Of a stretch of 64,000 nucleotides of DNA, positions 33,021 through 43,110 are shown piece after piece. A program made the translations under genes and the position numbers. Positions within the stretch are counted from its first letter, which is position 1, and every line of letters starts with the position of its first letter. Under the pieces are notes generated by a model. That model did no database searches. It was not told where the DNA came from and worked only from the letters and a program-made list of their open reading frames with translations. The stretch is taken from positions 3,793,905-3,857,904 of the forward strand of contig JAKTNV010000007.1 of the NCBI GenBank assembly GCA_022747635.1, in the 5' to 3' direction. This stretch comes from Hetaerina americana (lineage: Eukaryota > Arthropoda > Insecta > Odonata > Calopterygidae).

Positions 33021-33436
33021 CGAATGAGTATTCAACCGGAAAAAGGAATAGATTTGGGGGATAGGAGGCTATTCCGCACCATGTACATGTCTCAGACTGC
33101 TCAGGTGCGAGTGGGGAACGGGGAGTCCGGTTGGGCAGTATTAGGAAGAGAAGTAAGACAGGGTTGACCATTATCACCGTTGCTGGTCAACCTGTATGCA
33201 GAGGAAATCATCAAAGAGGCATGGGAAGAACTGGAGGTAGGAATGAAGGTGGGCGGGGAATTCGTAAAATCAGCCAACTATTTAGAGTAAGATCCTGGAT
33301 TTTATATTTTTTTTTTAGGATTCACAAAATATTTATTTATTTAGTGGCTGTGTCCATCCAAAAACCAACCTTAACCGGTAGATTACCTAATAATTTAAAT
33401 ATGCATATAAATATATAAATATATATATATATATAT
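33021..33436 (+). mobile_element. RTE-like fragment with internal deletion and 3' end
   Basis: 33,025-33,285 matches the RT region (MYMSQTAQVRVGNGESG-like, then a stop in GVRQG-stop-PLSPLL, and EEIIKEAWEELEVGMKVGGEF). From about 33,290 it continues directly in the RTE 3'UTR (GTGTCCATCCAAAAACC, TTAACCGGTAGATTACCTAA) and a TA-rich tail to 33,436. About 1 kb of coding sequence is missing between. The tail is the insertion site of mariner copy 2. Confidence 0.75.
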
Positions 33437-34345
33437 GTCCGGAAAATAAGTGTACTGAGCTCAGGAAAAAAATTTATTACACTTTTACATATCTTACGCT
33501 AATCTTCCTCAAAATAGGACTATTGTGAGTCGATACGCTTGTTCCAGCGGCGTTCCCATTCCTGGAACGCTCCCGCGAAGGCATCAGCGGGAACCTCTCG
33601 AAGACACGTCGTCACGGCCTCTTTGACGGCGTCCAAAGTCCCGTATCGCGTTCCTTTCAAACTCCTCTTTATCTTCGGGATCAGAAAGAAGTCCGGTGGT
33701 GGCAAGTCCGGGCTGTAGGGTGGGTGCGGCAGCGTTGCCACGCCGTGCTTGGCCAAGAAGTCCGACACGACAAGCGCGGTGTGAGACGGCGCATTGTCGT
33801 GATGCAGCCGCCAGATGTTTTTGATCGCTGGCCGGACGCGGGTGACTCGTTTTCGAAGATTACACTGCTCTGCTATCATCCAAACACTAAGACGACGATT
33901 AGAGTTCAGTACATCGCGAACTTTTCGCACAATTTAGTCCGTGAGTGTCGTTGATGGGCGTCCAGGCTGTGGTTCGTCGTCGACCTCTTCTCTGACCTCC
34001 ACGAACATCTTGTGTCACCGAAAGATCATGTTTCTGGACATGGCTGACTCCCCGTAAGCCTGGTTAATCATTCCGAAAGTTTCGGTAGACAATTTCCCAA
34101 GCTTTACCGCAAATTTGATGGAATAACGCTGCTCCAAAAACTTCGGCATCGCGTTCCGTGACGTGGGTCGAGCGTGGAGGTTCGCGTTAACAGAGCTCCT
34201 CACTAAACCACAGCTCAGAGCCGACTGCCTTTTTCAGCGTCGCTTGCCAACATACCCCCCTCCCATCGCAGCCCGTCAGAGCGGTGCTGGGCGCGCCTGG
34301 AGCGGCGGGAAAAAATCAGTACACTTATTTTCCGGACGAACCCTG
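33437..34345 (-). mobile_element. mariner transposon copy 2, internally deleted
   Basis: Minus orientation. The left end is GTCCGGAAAATAAGTGTACTGA-like at 33,437 (outer 8 bases of the terminal repeat missing) and the right end is TTTTCCGGACGAACCCTG at 34,345, followed by TA. Both sides are TA-rich, consistent with mariner's TA target. It is the same family as copy 1, about 95% alike by eye over shared parts. Confidence 0.85.
33520..34149 (-). pseudogene. mariner transposase, internal deletion
   Basis: The reading starts at the MPKFLEQRYSIKF methionine near 34,149. The N-terminal DNA-binding part is frameshifted after SRNMIFR. The frame reopens as MRKVRDVLNSNRRLSVWMIAEQC and jumps, by an internal deletion of about 400 bases relative to copy 1, to RKRVTRVRPAIKNIWRLHHD. 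The first catalytic Asp block is lost in the deletion. HHDN and SPDLPPPDFF are kept with 34 residues between the two aspartates (D34D), the mariner spacing. The C-terminus ends WNKRIDSQ. Confidence 0.85.
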
Positions 34346-36499
34346 TATATTTATATATATATTTATATATAATGGTGTATTAGTGCATATTTATGCACGA
34401 TGGCTGGTGCACGGCTGACCCCGCTGCTCGTCCTGAAGGGGCGGCGGCTTGCGGCGGAGTATTGTGCCACTGTCTATCAGGGGTCGTCTTTCGTCGGGAG
34501 TGATCCGCAACGATCCCTCCCTCTCCCACCGTCTTTTTACTGCGTTCCAATCACCCCGCCTCATCTTTTTGATCCGTGACGTTCCATACTGCAGGGGCAA
34601 AAATTAATGTTACGGCAAAGATGGAGGCTTAAAGTTAGACTTATACGAATGAACTGAAATTGTGAATACGCAAAATCATGACTGTAAGGTTATGAACGAC
34701 GTATTTTATCCTTTATTTTGTATATTACGACATAAATGAGATTAGAATCAACCCCTCTCCCCTCCACACGGCGTGGCTTTGAGTGTGATCGGGAGCCTGA
34801 TTACGCGTCACGAGTTGGGAGTGATCCCTTTTGCAAAGCGCCCTTCCCACCATTCCCTCGCCTCATCTACCCTTCCTTCCTGTCTCTGGCACCCCGTCCT
34901 CACCTTTCCCTATGATCAACCCGAACGAGCCATGCTAAGGGGAGCTCATACGGCACAAGCAAAGACGAAAGTGGTTTGCTGGACTCCGCGCGGTGAGGAG
35001 TGAATAATTCAATGGAAACCAAGAGTACAAAATTATTTTTGCCAAGTGTCTGTTTGTGAATATTCGCACGGATATTTATTAATCTCGCCCCAGCGAACGT
35101 TCCCTTTCATGACTAGAAGGTACACGCACGATTGCGTCGCAGAGGCCATGATATTTATTTCGTTACAATCGAGACAATCTGCACTTGGGCATTGAATACA
35201 AATTACGCGTAAGGAAGTATGAATGATTGAAGGAGATAATTGTTAAAGATGGTTAATGGCGGAGTGAGAGGAGGGTATCCTTATCTGGTGTCGAGCTCTG
35301 AAGAAGGAAACGTAAGAAATCTGTCGCTCTCGCCCCCAAACCCCCTGATCTCTTCCTTATAGATGCCTAGTCTTCATTGCCAACTTCCTTATGTACTAAA
35401 AAAATCACTTCGCGGACGGTTGCCGGGTTGCTATTGATCTGATAGCAGATTAGATCATAAAACGATTTGCGAAGTGGGAAGGTCCACTTCAAATATTAAA
35501 TGGTGCATCTACTACAGACAAAATAGCAGCTCCGAAGGGGCAAAAGGGAATCCACGATGGGCGGAGAGATTATAAAATGGCGAGACGAGATCACGATTTT
35601 GAAGCAATACTGAGAGTAAAATTTCTCTGCTCTCTCGGTGGAAGAAGCAGTGCTTACGGAAGAACAAATAACAATAAATGACTTGGTTGATTGTAATGAA
35701 TGTGATTTTTTATTCAAATTATGTAATACTCATGTATATGAAGACGAGGTACGCATTAAGTACCCGCGAAGAGCACTATACATGCATTTCGAAGGAAACC
35801 GTTGAAAAGGAATCAGTTGATCGCAGACTGAAAAGAAGGACTGAAAAGAAATCAAGGACTGAGGAAGGACAGATTTTTCAAGGAGGTTAAAAAATGAAAT
35901 TAACTGAATCTCAATATATAGCCAGAGGAGAATGGACGAAAGACTCTTTCTTACATAGAAGTGCCGCGTAACATTGTAGTGGGAACTGTTTAATCTGCTT
36001 CTAGAACCGTGAGGCAGAACTTCAATGAACGAATATACCAGTACCATTAAGAATTGCAATGCTAAAAATTAACCTGAGGTGAAGAACAGGGGAGAGATGA
36101 TTGGGTATTCGGAGAATCTTCATGGCGGAAAAGAAATTCGTGCGAGAATATTGAAAGTTGAAGATACTGCCAACGATTATGAGAAAGGAGGCTGTAATAA
36201 CCTCTGGTCTGCCTTTGACTCTGCAGCAAGGAACTCGAGAGCAAACTGTGCTCTAGTAAGAGACAATCCATCCTTCGGAGCTGATAAAAATTAAGGGGAT
36301 ATTACTCTAGCACAATAGTACGATGTAGTGTAAGGAGAGGAGATAGTAATTGGACTAACGCAAGAATGTATTCATCCCTTTCACAATTAGGATCAAAAAA
36401 ACCGAAAAATCTGAAAACTTAAATTAAAAAAAGAGTCTGGCGACCGACGCACCGGAGAGCAACCTAGCGACGATTATATAGAAAGGTGAAGAGCGTGAA
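34346..36499. other. anonymous sequence, no recognised gene
   Basis: TA-rich immediately after the mariner, then mixed sequence with short open frames of no recognisable domain. Confidence 0.4.
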
Positions 36500-37770
36500 G
36501 TGAGAGCCAATTATAATTTAGAATGAGAGGAACAGAATAAGGCGTTTTTGCCCCTCAGACTGATGATAGTGAAGAGGATGCATAAAGATCCATCGGCATT
36601 CATCATATCTCTTGATCCAGAGAAAGCTAATGACAACGTGAGTTGACATAGGAGGCCCCAGAGTGCCCCAGAGGAAATTGGTATGAATTGCGACAGAATA
36701 TTAGTGCATGCTCTGAACAAAATGTTTTACGGTAGTCATTAGAAGTGTTGAAAGCAAAGTATAAGGTTAAGTAAAGGAAGGAGCAAGGCGGGGTTGCTCT
36801 TTTCCTTCCTTATTGCTTTCCCTGAGAAGGCAATTAGCGAAGCCAAGGAGACATCAATGGGTGGCGTATGAGTACTCGGAGAGAGGATATGTATGCATGC
36901 TACGATTTGCCGACGACAGAGCAATGTTTTCAGAGAAGAAAGAAGACCGGACAAAGATGCTATGTACTACGGAGAAGATGATAACAATATAAAACCTCAA
37001 TAAGCTAAAGTAAATCAAATGCTATAGTTTGCAGTCGAAGTAGAAATGATAATCTTAGCGTAGAATGAGGGAACACGCTGGAAAACGTTTCCTATTCAAG
37101 TCGAAGGATCGCTGGTGATGGGAAAAGCAAGAGAGTTATATTAAGCACCATAGGAATGGAGAGTAAGGCGATCAATCACAAGAAACAGCTGCAGAGGCAA
37201 ACGAACTGGTACAGATAGATGTAAGGAAGCGGTTCTTTACACTTTTTGTATGGAATCCACTTGATCAAAACTTAAAAAATGGATTCTTCTTCATTATCAG
37301 GATGAAACTTGACCGATGGGAGCATTAGGCAGGAAAACAGCTAAATTTACTGATATTTCCTAAAGCCGTAAAGTGTTCTGGGAAATATTATTAAATATAT
37401 TCAGTCTTAAAAAGGCCATAAGAAGCCCGATTAGTCCTTTTCAGAGAGGAGAAGAATGGGGGCGAAGGAAGGATATGTGGTGCAGCAGAAGAGAGCTGAA
37501 AATGAAATGGGTAGAGAGGGAGAGAGTAGCAAATGAAGACGTGTTTTGAAGAGAGGAGAATTCAATGAGAAAGAAAGAGGCTGATTGGACGTGAATGTAT
37601 TTTGAGACACGAAATTCTCATTGAGACCACATTTGAAGGAAAAATTGAAGAGGAGAATAACACGAGGAGAGCCTAGAATGGACTCCGAGAAGCAGGTTAG
37701 GGAAACGTCGGTGCAAGGAGCTCTAAGGAAATGATGAGAAAGGCGGAAAAGAGAAATAGATAGTTTGGAG
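36500..37770 (+). pseudogene. old RTE/HmRTE-like relic
   Basis: Plus-strand pieces in order are ISLDPEKANDNV (about 36,605), KAGLLFSFLIAFPEKAISEAK (about 36,790), RFADDRAMFSEKKEDRTKML (about 36,900), and a tail near 37,570-37,760 with LRHEILIETTFEGKIEEEN and an SKEMMRKAEK-like end. These follow the order of RT core, FADD and C-terminal tail in RTE-type elements. It is a different family from the other RTE copies here and much older. Confidence 0.55.
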
Positions 37771-37929
37771 GGTGGCTACTAATCATTCTGCTCATTGACG
37801 ATTCGTTGATGATGGAAATTATGCTCTAATGACCGCAGTAACTTGAATGATGCATAACCGGAATTTTATCAAGTAAAAATATATTATTTTTTGCGGGATT
37901 CTTTCGATCCTTAGCGTTAGCTGCGTTCA

Positions 37930-38180
37930 AGGATGTCCGATGGGCTCTCCTATTCCCTGCTGTAGGCAAGTGCGATAGCATCGGCGAGACGGGGAATATT
38001 GATTTCTTCCCGATCCACCTTAATTCCTATAACGTGTTCCACTCGTCTTCCTTTCAATGCCTTTCCCAAGTCCATGCAGAATGGCGTGGGTGAGAGGTTG
38101 CCTCCTTGTCTCGCTCTTTTATTTACTTCAGCCTCGAATTTTCTTCCGTCTTTCATTTTCGGAGCACGACTAAACAACTC
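37930..38180 (-). pseudogene. RTE-like RT fragment
   Basis: The minus frame gives EVNKRARQGGNLSPTPFCMD followed by INIPRLADAIALAYSRE. These correspond to the RQGCxLSPxLFNxY block and to RFADDIALxAxSE in RTE-type reverse transcriptases. The catalytic FADD reads LADA, so it is dead. It lies opposite to the preceding relic. Confidence 0.6.
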
Positions 38181-38559
38181 GGGTCTCGCGAGGATTCAAA
38201 AAGAATTTCTTACTATAAACTGCGTTTATTCAGGAAATGGAAAGCGTCTTCTCACTAGAGACTGCCAAAGAGCAACCTGGTGCTCTGGAATGTCGCATCG
38301 GTGCCCGCTGATGCGTTTGTCCCAGAGTGCACCATCGCTCTCCGGCGGAAAGTGGCGGATGCAGCCATAGATTTGCACGAAAATGGGAATCAGCGATACA
38401 TTAAAATCGCGTTTCCACATTCCTCGAGACACACTGTATCCACGTACTCTGATGAAGGCCACTGGGATCACTGAAATATGGAAGTGAGCTGTTTTCGTTT
38501 GCCTATTCTTTTCAAAAAGCACATTTTTCCCTATTACTATGCATACGCAATATTTATGT
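38181..38559. other. anonymous sequence
   Basis: No recognisable domain or repeat end. It ends where RTE 3' sequences begin. Confidence 0.4.
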
Positions 38560-39027
38560 ATATAAACATATATAATTATTATTATTAAGTAATCCACCGG
38601 TTAAGGTAGGTTTTTTGATGGACACAGCTACTAAATAAAACATTTTGTGACTCCTAACAAAACACAAAATCCAGCATCCTATGTCAGGTCCCTCTTCATC
38701 TCTGAGTACTCTCTTCCTCCCTTCATCCCGTCCGTACACATATATATATATAATTTATTATTAGGTAATCTACGGGTTACGGTAGATTTTTGGATGGAAA
38801 TAGCTACTCATTAAATAATTTATGACTCCTAGCAAAACAGAACATCCTACTCTACATCAGGTCGCTCATCATCTCTGAGTACTTTCTTCCTCCCTTCATC
38901 CCGTCCAACATCCCTCTCCTGTTCCTTCCCTTTCCTCGTTTGCCTAACATTCTACCCTCTATTACAGTCTTCAACATCCCACTGCCGGTCAATACCCCCT
39001 TCATCCACTTTTCCTGCCTCCATAGGT
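38560..39027 (-). mobile_element. two RTE-like 3' ends in tandem
   Basis: The minus-strand RTE 3' terminus (GGTAATCTACGGGTTACGG-type, GTGTCCATCAAAAAACC) occurs twice: about 38,560-38,735 and 38,760-39,027. Each follows the coding tail remnant (GGACGGGATGAAGGGAGGAAG) and they are separated by a short TA tail at 38,738-38,752. The distal copy extends into the C-terminal coding region (WRQEKWMKGVLTGSGMLKTV) up to 39,027. Confidence 0.75.
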
Positions 39028-39380
39028 CATCAAGGATAGTGATCAAGGCCTCGAAGGCCAGGGTTTGGAGAGTGGCACTATCGGACTCTCATTCTGAGAG
39101 TAATATTCCGATCGTGAGGCGGTTAACCGCCCAGCTCTTTTAGCAGCTCAAGTTTTCACTCCCGACTATCTTCCGCCGGGAAGGCCTTGCTTTCGTTTAG
39201 ATTTGGTTCAAGGCTGACTTTAAGTCCTGGTTTAGATATAAAGCTCCATTTTGTTTGCATTCGCCGGGTGCGTTTAGCAGGGAAGGAGCGTAGCTGAGTG
39301 TTTTGTTTTCTCTTTGGAGTGGTGGTGCTTTTGGTGAGTTTTCTTTCTTCACGCAAGCGTGCTGAATTTAATTTTTGTAA

Positions 39381-39716
39381 ATGGTTCCACGTCGCGTAAA
39401 CACGCTTGCCTTGCAAGTTTCCCCCGAGAAGGCGAAGCCCCCTACTCCGTTGGAGATCCACTTTTCCACGCTAGACTCGCTGGACCTCACGCCCGAAGAG
39501 ATTGCGTCGATCCAATTGGGATATAATCGTCTCATGGTATTCTTGAAGTCAGCGACCCAAACTACCCTGAATAGTGTTTTACATAATAGTCCACGAAAAC
39601 TACCATTTCCATCCTCAAGCGGCCATAGGACGACAATTACTATTGACACTTCCGGCAGTCTGACTTGTAATGTCAGGCTTCCTTGTCTCCCCGTGGATAC
39701 CCAACAGAGAGCATAG
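39381..39716 (+). CDS. 111-aa open frame, possible ORF1 part of Tx1-like element
   Basis: The protein includes PTPLEIHFSTLDSLDLTPEE and an amphipathic stretch EEIASIQLGYNRLMVFLKSA. No nucleic-acid-binding motif is visible. A second frame starts 16 bases downstream. I assign it to the retrotransposon only because a Tx1-like RT follows on the same strand; it could be an unrelated open frame. Confidence 0.25.
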   Translation: MVPRRVNTLALQVSPEKAKPPTPLEIHFSTLDSLDLTPEEIASIQLGYNRLMVFLKSATQTTLNSVLHNSPRKLPFPSSSGHRTTITIDTSGSLTCNVRLPCLPVDTQQRA

Positions 39717-39731
39717 CAGGCTCACGACATC

Positions 39732-40358
39732 ATGGCGCGCGTGCTGACGGGCACCGGTGTGTTGCGGATGACGGTAGAGAGGAATTGCCTCTTACCTCCT
39801 TGTACCTCCACCTCGGCGGCAGCCGTGCCATCATCATCTACAAGGGTTAACGCCACACTTCTGCTCGTTACAACCAAGATGGCCACGAGCGTAAGACCTG
39901 CCCTTGGAACCAGGGTGGAAAGAACCACCCTGGTTCTTTGCCGCGGCCTCCAATCCGAACGCCGCCGTGAAAATAGACGAGCAAAAGCTACTCCCTCGAA
40001 GATTAGCAGCGACCGTGCTTTTCCTGTGGAGGAAAAAGCACGGTCGCTGCTACTCATTGAGGGAGTGCCCCCGGCTTCTCCCGTGGGTGCCCCTTATCCC
40101 TCCACTTGGAGGAAAATGTCAGCGGGAACGAAAGTCTTCAAAAGAAGGAAGGGGACCGTAAAAGACGACACTGAACTCTTGGTTTCAAATATCGATCAAG
40201 CTTGCCGATTCTCACACGGGCTCCGGTCTCCGTCTACATGGCATCGTAAAATGGGGAGGGATCATCTTTTGCCCTTCCTTCCCTCACCTACGCCCTCTAC
40301 ACCCTCTCCTGGCAATCCTTATGTCATGGGCTTCAAACACCGCGGGAACCCCTGGTGA
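39732..40358 (+). CDS. 208-aa open frame with internal hairpins, unknown function
   Basis: Ser/Arg/Pro-rich protein without a recognised domain. The DNA contains two strong inverted repeats: 12-bp arms at 39,907-39,918 and 39,925-39,936, and about 40-bp arms at 39,988-40,026 and 40,029-40,069. Because of the second one the opposite strand also has an open frame encoding a similar peptide (SSDRAF and KARSLL in both). The next frame starts within four bases of the stop. It may be a degenerate ORF1 of the Tx1-like element. Confidence 0.25.
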   Translation: MARVLTGTGVLRMTVERNCLLPPCTSTSAAAVPSSSTRVNATLLLVTTKMATSVRPALGTRVERTTLVLCRGLQSERRRENRRAKATPSKISSDRAFPVEEKARSLLLIEGVPPASPVGAPYPSTWRKMSAGTKVFKRRKGTVKDDTELLVSNIDQACRFSHGLRSPSTWHRKMGRDHLLPFLPSPTPSTPSPGNPYVMGFKHRGNPW

Positions 40359-41499
40359 CAGGGAAGGAGAATGCATCTAATTGCGATTATGTGCTATCCC
40401 CAATGGCTGGCCCCTCGACCCCTTTATCATGGACAATCAAGGAAGTATCACCGACCCCGGAAGTGGACACATGTACAAGTATAAATTTCTCGGTGCCAAA
40501 AATTCCGGATACCCGATCATCCTACTCCATTGAGGACAGCCAAGGTTTCGGCGATCTTGCCAAAGGTCTTCCAGAGGTGGACCAAATCGACCTATCTCTT
40601 CTTATTTTTCCCCAGCGCACCCCTTCACCGGATAACTTCTTCGATCACTGTAGATATTTTTTAGGCAAATGCGTAGGTTAGGTAGTGGAGTAAATTTAAA
40701 TTTAAAGATATATTTCCCTGATGACGATATTACAAAATGCAGGTCAATTAGTGGGTCTCGCAATACAAGGTTGCCTAAAGAGATTTCTCGAAGTAAGTAC
40801 ATGGCTAATGTAACAAAAGAAAGAATTAATTATCAGAATATAGGCCGATCGTGTATTCAGACACTCAAAAGACCAAATAGTATCACCAGAAAGCAGACCG
40901 CAACGAACACAAAGAAGGTTCTAGACGAAGAAATAATTTCCGTAGTAGTACTTAACTGCCGAGACACATGCAGCCCCCTATCGGTATCCTAGTATCGGCG
41001 GTGGATGAAATTTAAATCCGGCTCCGCAATAGACGGAATCGCTATCAGCTAGTCTGCCGTCGGCGACACCGACGCCCTTGAGGGAGCGGCCCGGCACTTG
41101 CAAAATATTTTGAACAGGTATCCCCCGTGGAAGGAGGGAGACACACCCCCTATTCCTATGCTGTCCTCAGTTTAAAAAGACGATTTAGGTCGAGACACAA
41201 GTCCAGACGAACTTGACTGCGTCTGTTATATGCTGCCAAAGGTAAAAGCGAACGGATCGGACGGTCTCTTCTTTGAATCTTATGTGGCCCACTGGTATGT
41301 TTGTAAACCTATTTTAATTCACCTTTTTAATTGCATTTTTAGTAGCGGCTTTCTGACTGTAAGTCAGAGCACCGCCGTGATAACCCTAATACCAAAGATT
41401 ACGCGGCCTAAGTCGCCAAACGACTTCTGGCCCATCGCCCTTTTAAATGCCGACTATAAAATACTGGCACACGTCCAGCGCTATTGACTGATATTTGAT

Positions 41500-41720
41500 A
41501 TTTTAGCACCATGCAAGCCTCCGTTGGGCTGTGTGGGAGGGGGTGAATGCAAACCAGATTAATGTTGACCCGAGTATGACCCTACCGCAGTCGGACAATG
41601 TTATTCTGATCCAATAAAATCCTAATCTATCGGCTCTACATCTAATATTTATGATTTAATTGACATGATGACTCCTAACGCAGTATGATGGGGATGATGA
41701 CTATTAATGACTTGCCGTTG
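41500..41720 (-). mobile_element. CR1-like 3' end fragment
   Basis: Minus orientation, ending at CACCATGCAAGCCTCC (about 41,507). It shares TCGGACAATGTTATTCTGATCC and ATTGACATGATGACTCCTAAC with the copy at 11,500-11,740. It interrupts or abuts the Tx1-like relic. Confidence 0.55.
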
Positions 41721-41869
41721 CCGACATCGGCTTCGATCTGGATCAAATGGATCTAAGCCGTGCTCAAAGAAGATGGTCTTCCCCGAGTAATTCATTCTTG
41801 TCATCTCAACGATGGACACCGGTGCGTCGTCTAGGATTACAGGGTCCGCACAATAAGAAACAGAACTAG

Positions 41870-42552
41870 TTCCAATAAATCAAAATGTATTGCAGTTATC
41901 ATTAAAAAATACTAAATTATCTTCCAAATACATTCCTCCTGTATCGATACACTTGTAGTTCGGCGCGTCTGCCACTCGTCAAAAGCCCGCTGGAAGCCGG
42001 TTTCCGGAATACTATTGAGAGCCTTTGTCGTCGCCATTTGAACCGCATCGATGGAGTAGAACCGATATCATTTGAGCTCCTTTTGAGCTATTCTTTGAGG
42101 TAATAACGTTGTCGAGAAAATCTTCATCTTCCTGGACGCAGTCCAAAATTTCCACTCGCGACAGTTTTTGTTCCTCGCTCAAGACTTTCGGCACCAGCTT
42201 CGCAAGCACTTTCCTCATCGCAAGATCCTCTGTTACTACGGTGCGGACGGTTCCGACTGCAAGACCGGTCTCCTCACTGATAAGGGCGATGATTAAATGC
42301 CTGTCAGAGTCCCAAACGTTTTTCACTTTAGCCACTGGAGCATCAGTTCGAGCGGTCGTTGGGTTCCGACGCGGTGCTCGTCTTCGACGAGCTCCTTGCC
42401 TTCTTTTAACACTTTGTGCCACTCAAAACTCTTATGTGGCTTAAGGCATCATCCCCATATGCCTGCTTAATGAGTTCAAGGGTCTCCAACGTGGATTTCC
42501 CGAGTTGAACGCAAAACTTCACAACGGAGCGTTGAACGACATTGCGCTCCAT
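41870..42552 (-). pseudogene. mariner-like transposase relic of a second family
   Basis: The minus frame starts MERNVVQRSVVKFCVQLGKS at 42,552 (first helix-turn-helix). It shifts phase near 42,420, continues DRHLIIALISEETGLAVGTV and KVLAKLVPKVLSEEQKLSRV, then ends the linker with DEDFLDNVIT at about 42,105. The catalytic core is missing. The reading resumes with a C-terminal part (SIDAVQMATTKALNSIPE, FQRAFDEWQTRR) down to about 41,945. It differs clearly from the other two mariners. Terminal repeats were not identified. Confidence 0.7.
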
Positions 42553-42744
42553 GCTGGCGCAACGACACCACAAACAATCAGACGTCACAAAAATCATGCT
42601 TCTGTTTCAATGAATGCCCGAAGTCGACTGAACTTAAGTGCGCTTGAGTGGTGGGGGACCCCTCAACCGAGCCGACTGGTCGGACGCCCATCCACCGCTC
42701 CGTTGAGGCTACAGCGAACCGGTCACGATACTAATTATACGGAC

Positions 42745-43035
42745 CCTGTAGAGAAGAGAATGCTGCCTGTTCTCGTCCGTTCGGTAGGGCTGCCCGATAT
42801 TAATGCTGTTGTTTGAATTTGCCCTAGACCCCCTTTTCAGACTACTGCAGGGCAGTGGCATCGTGGAAACCCGTCACAGCGCCGTCTGCCTGGGCGTCGC
42901 ACACGCTGACGACATAACTCTCTTCAGGGACGACCCGCCCCACATGGCTCTGGCCCGTGCTATCCTAACCTCATATGGAGATGACGGCCCTTCGACAACT
43001 AGAAATCGAAATTTCTACTGCTGAAGGGCTACCAG
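42745..43035 (+). pseudogene. Tx1/L1-like RT relic, continuation
   Basis: The frames give R-stop-GCPILMLLFEFALDPLFRLL (corresponding to RQGCPLSxLLFxLALEPL) and VAHADDITLFRDDP (the YADD box as HADD), then ALARAILTSYGDD. These follow, in order, the Tx1-like block that stops at 41,487. The mariner-like and CR1 pieces therefore lie inside what was one element. Confidence 0.6.
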
Positions 43036-43110
43036 CCCCTGACCGGTCAAAGTAGTAAGGACGTAAGGAGAAGAATTGCGCTAGGCAAATAGGCTTTCAC
43101 AAGGAGGAGG

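Larger units (their letters stand above)
39028..41487 (+). pseudogene. Tx1/L1-like non-LTR retrotransposon relic, 5' part
   Basis: The plus strand has a leader to 39,380, then open frames 39,381-39,716 (111 aa), 39,732-40,358 (208 aa), 40,355-40,681 and 40,669-40,992. These have no clear domain but lie where ORF1 and the endonuclease would be. 41,230-41,487 is diagnostic RT: KANGSDGLFFESY, AVITLIPKITRPKSPNDFWP and IALLNADYKILAHV, the pattern of Tx1/L1-type RTs (WRPIxLLNxDYKIL). The rest of the RT resumes at 42,745. The ORF1 assignment of the upstream frames rests on position only. Confidence 0.55.
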
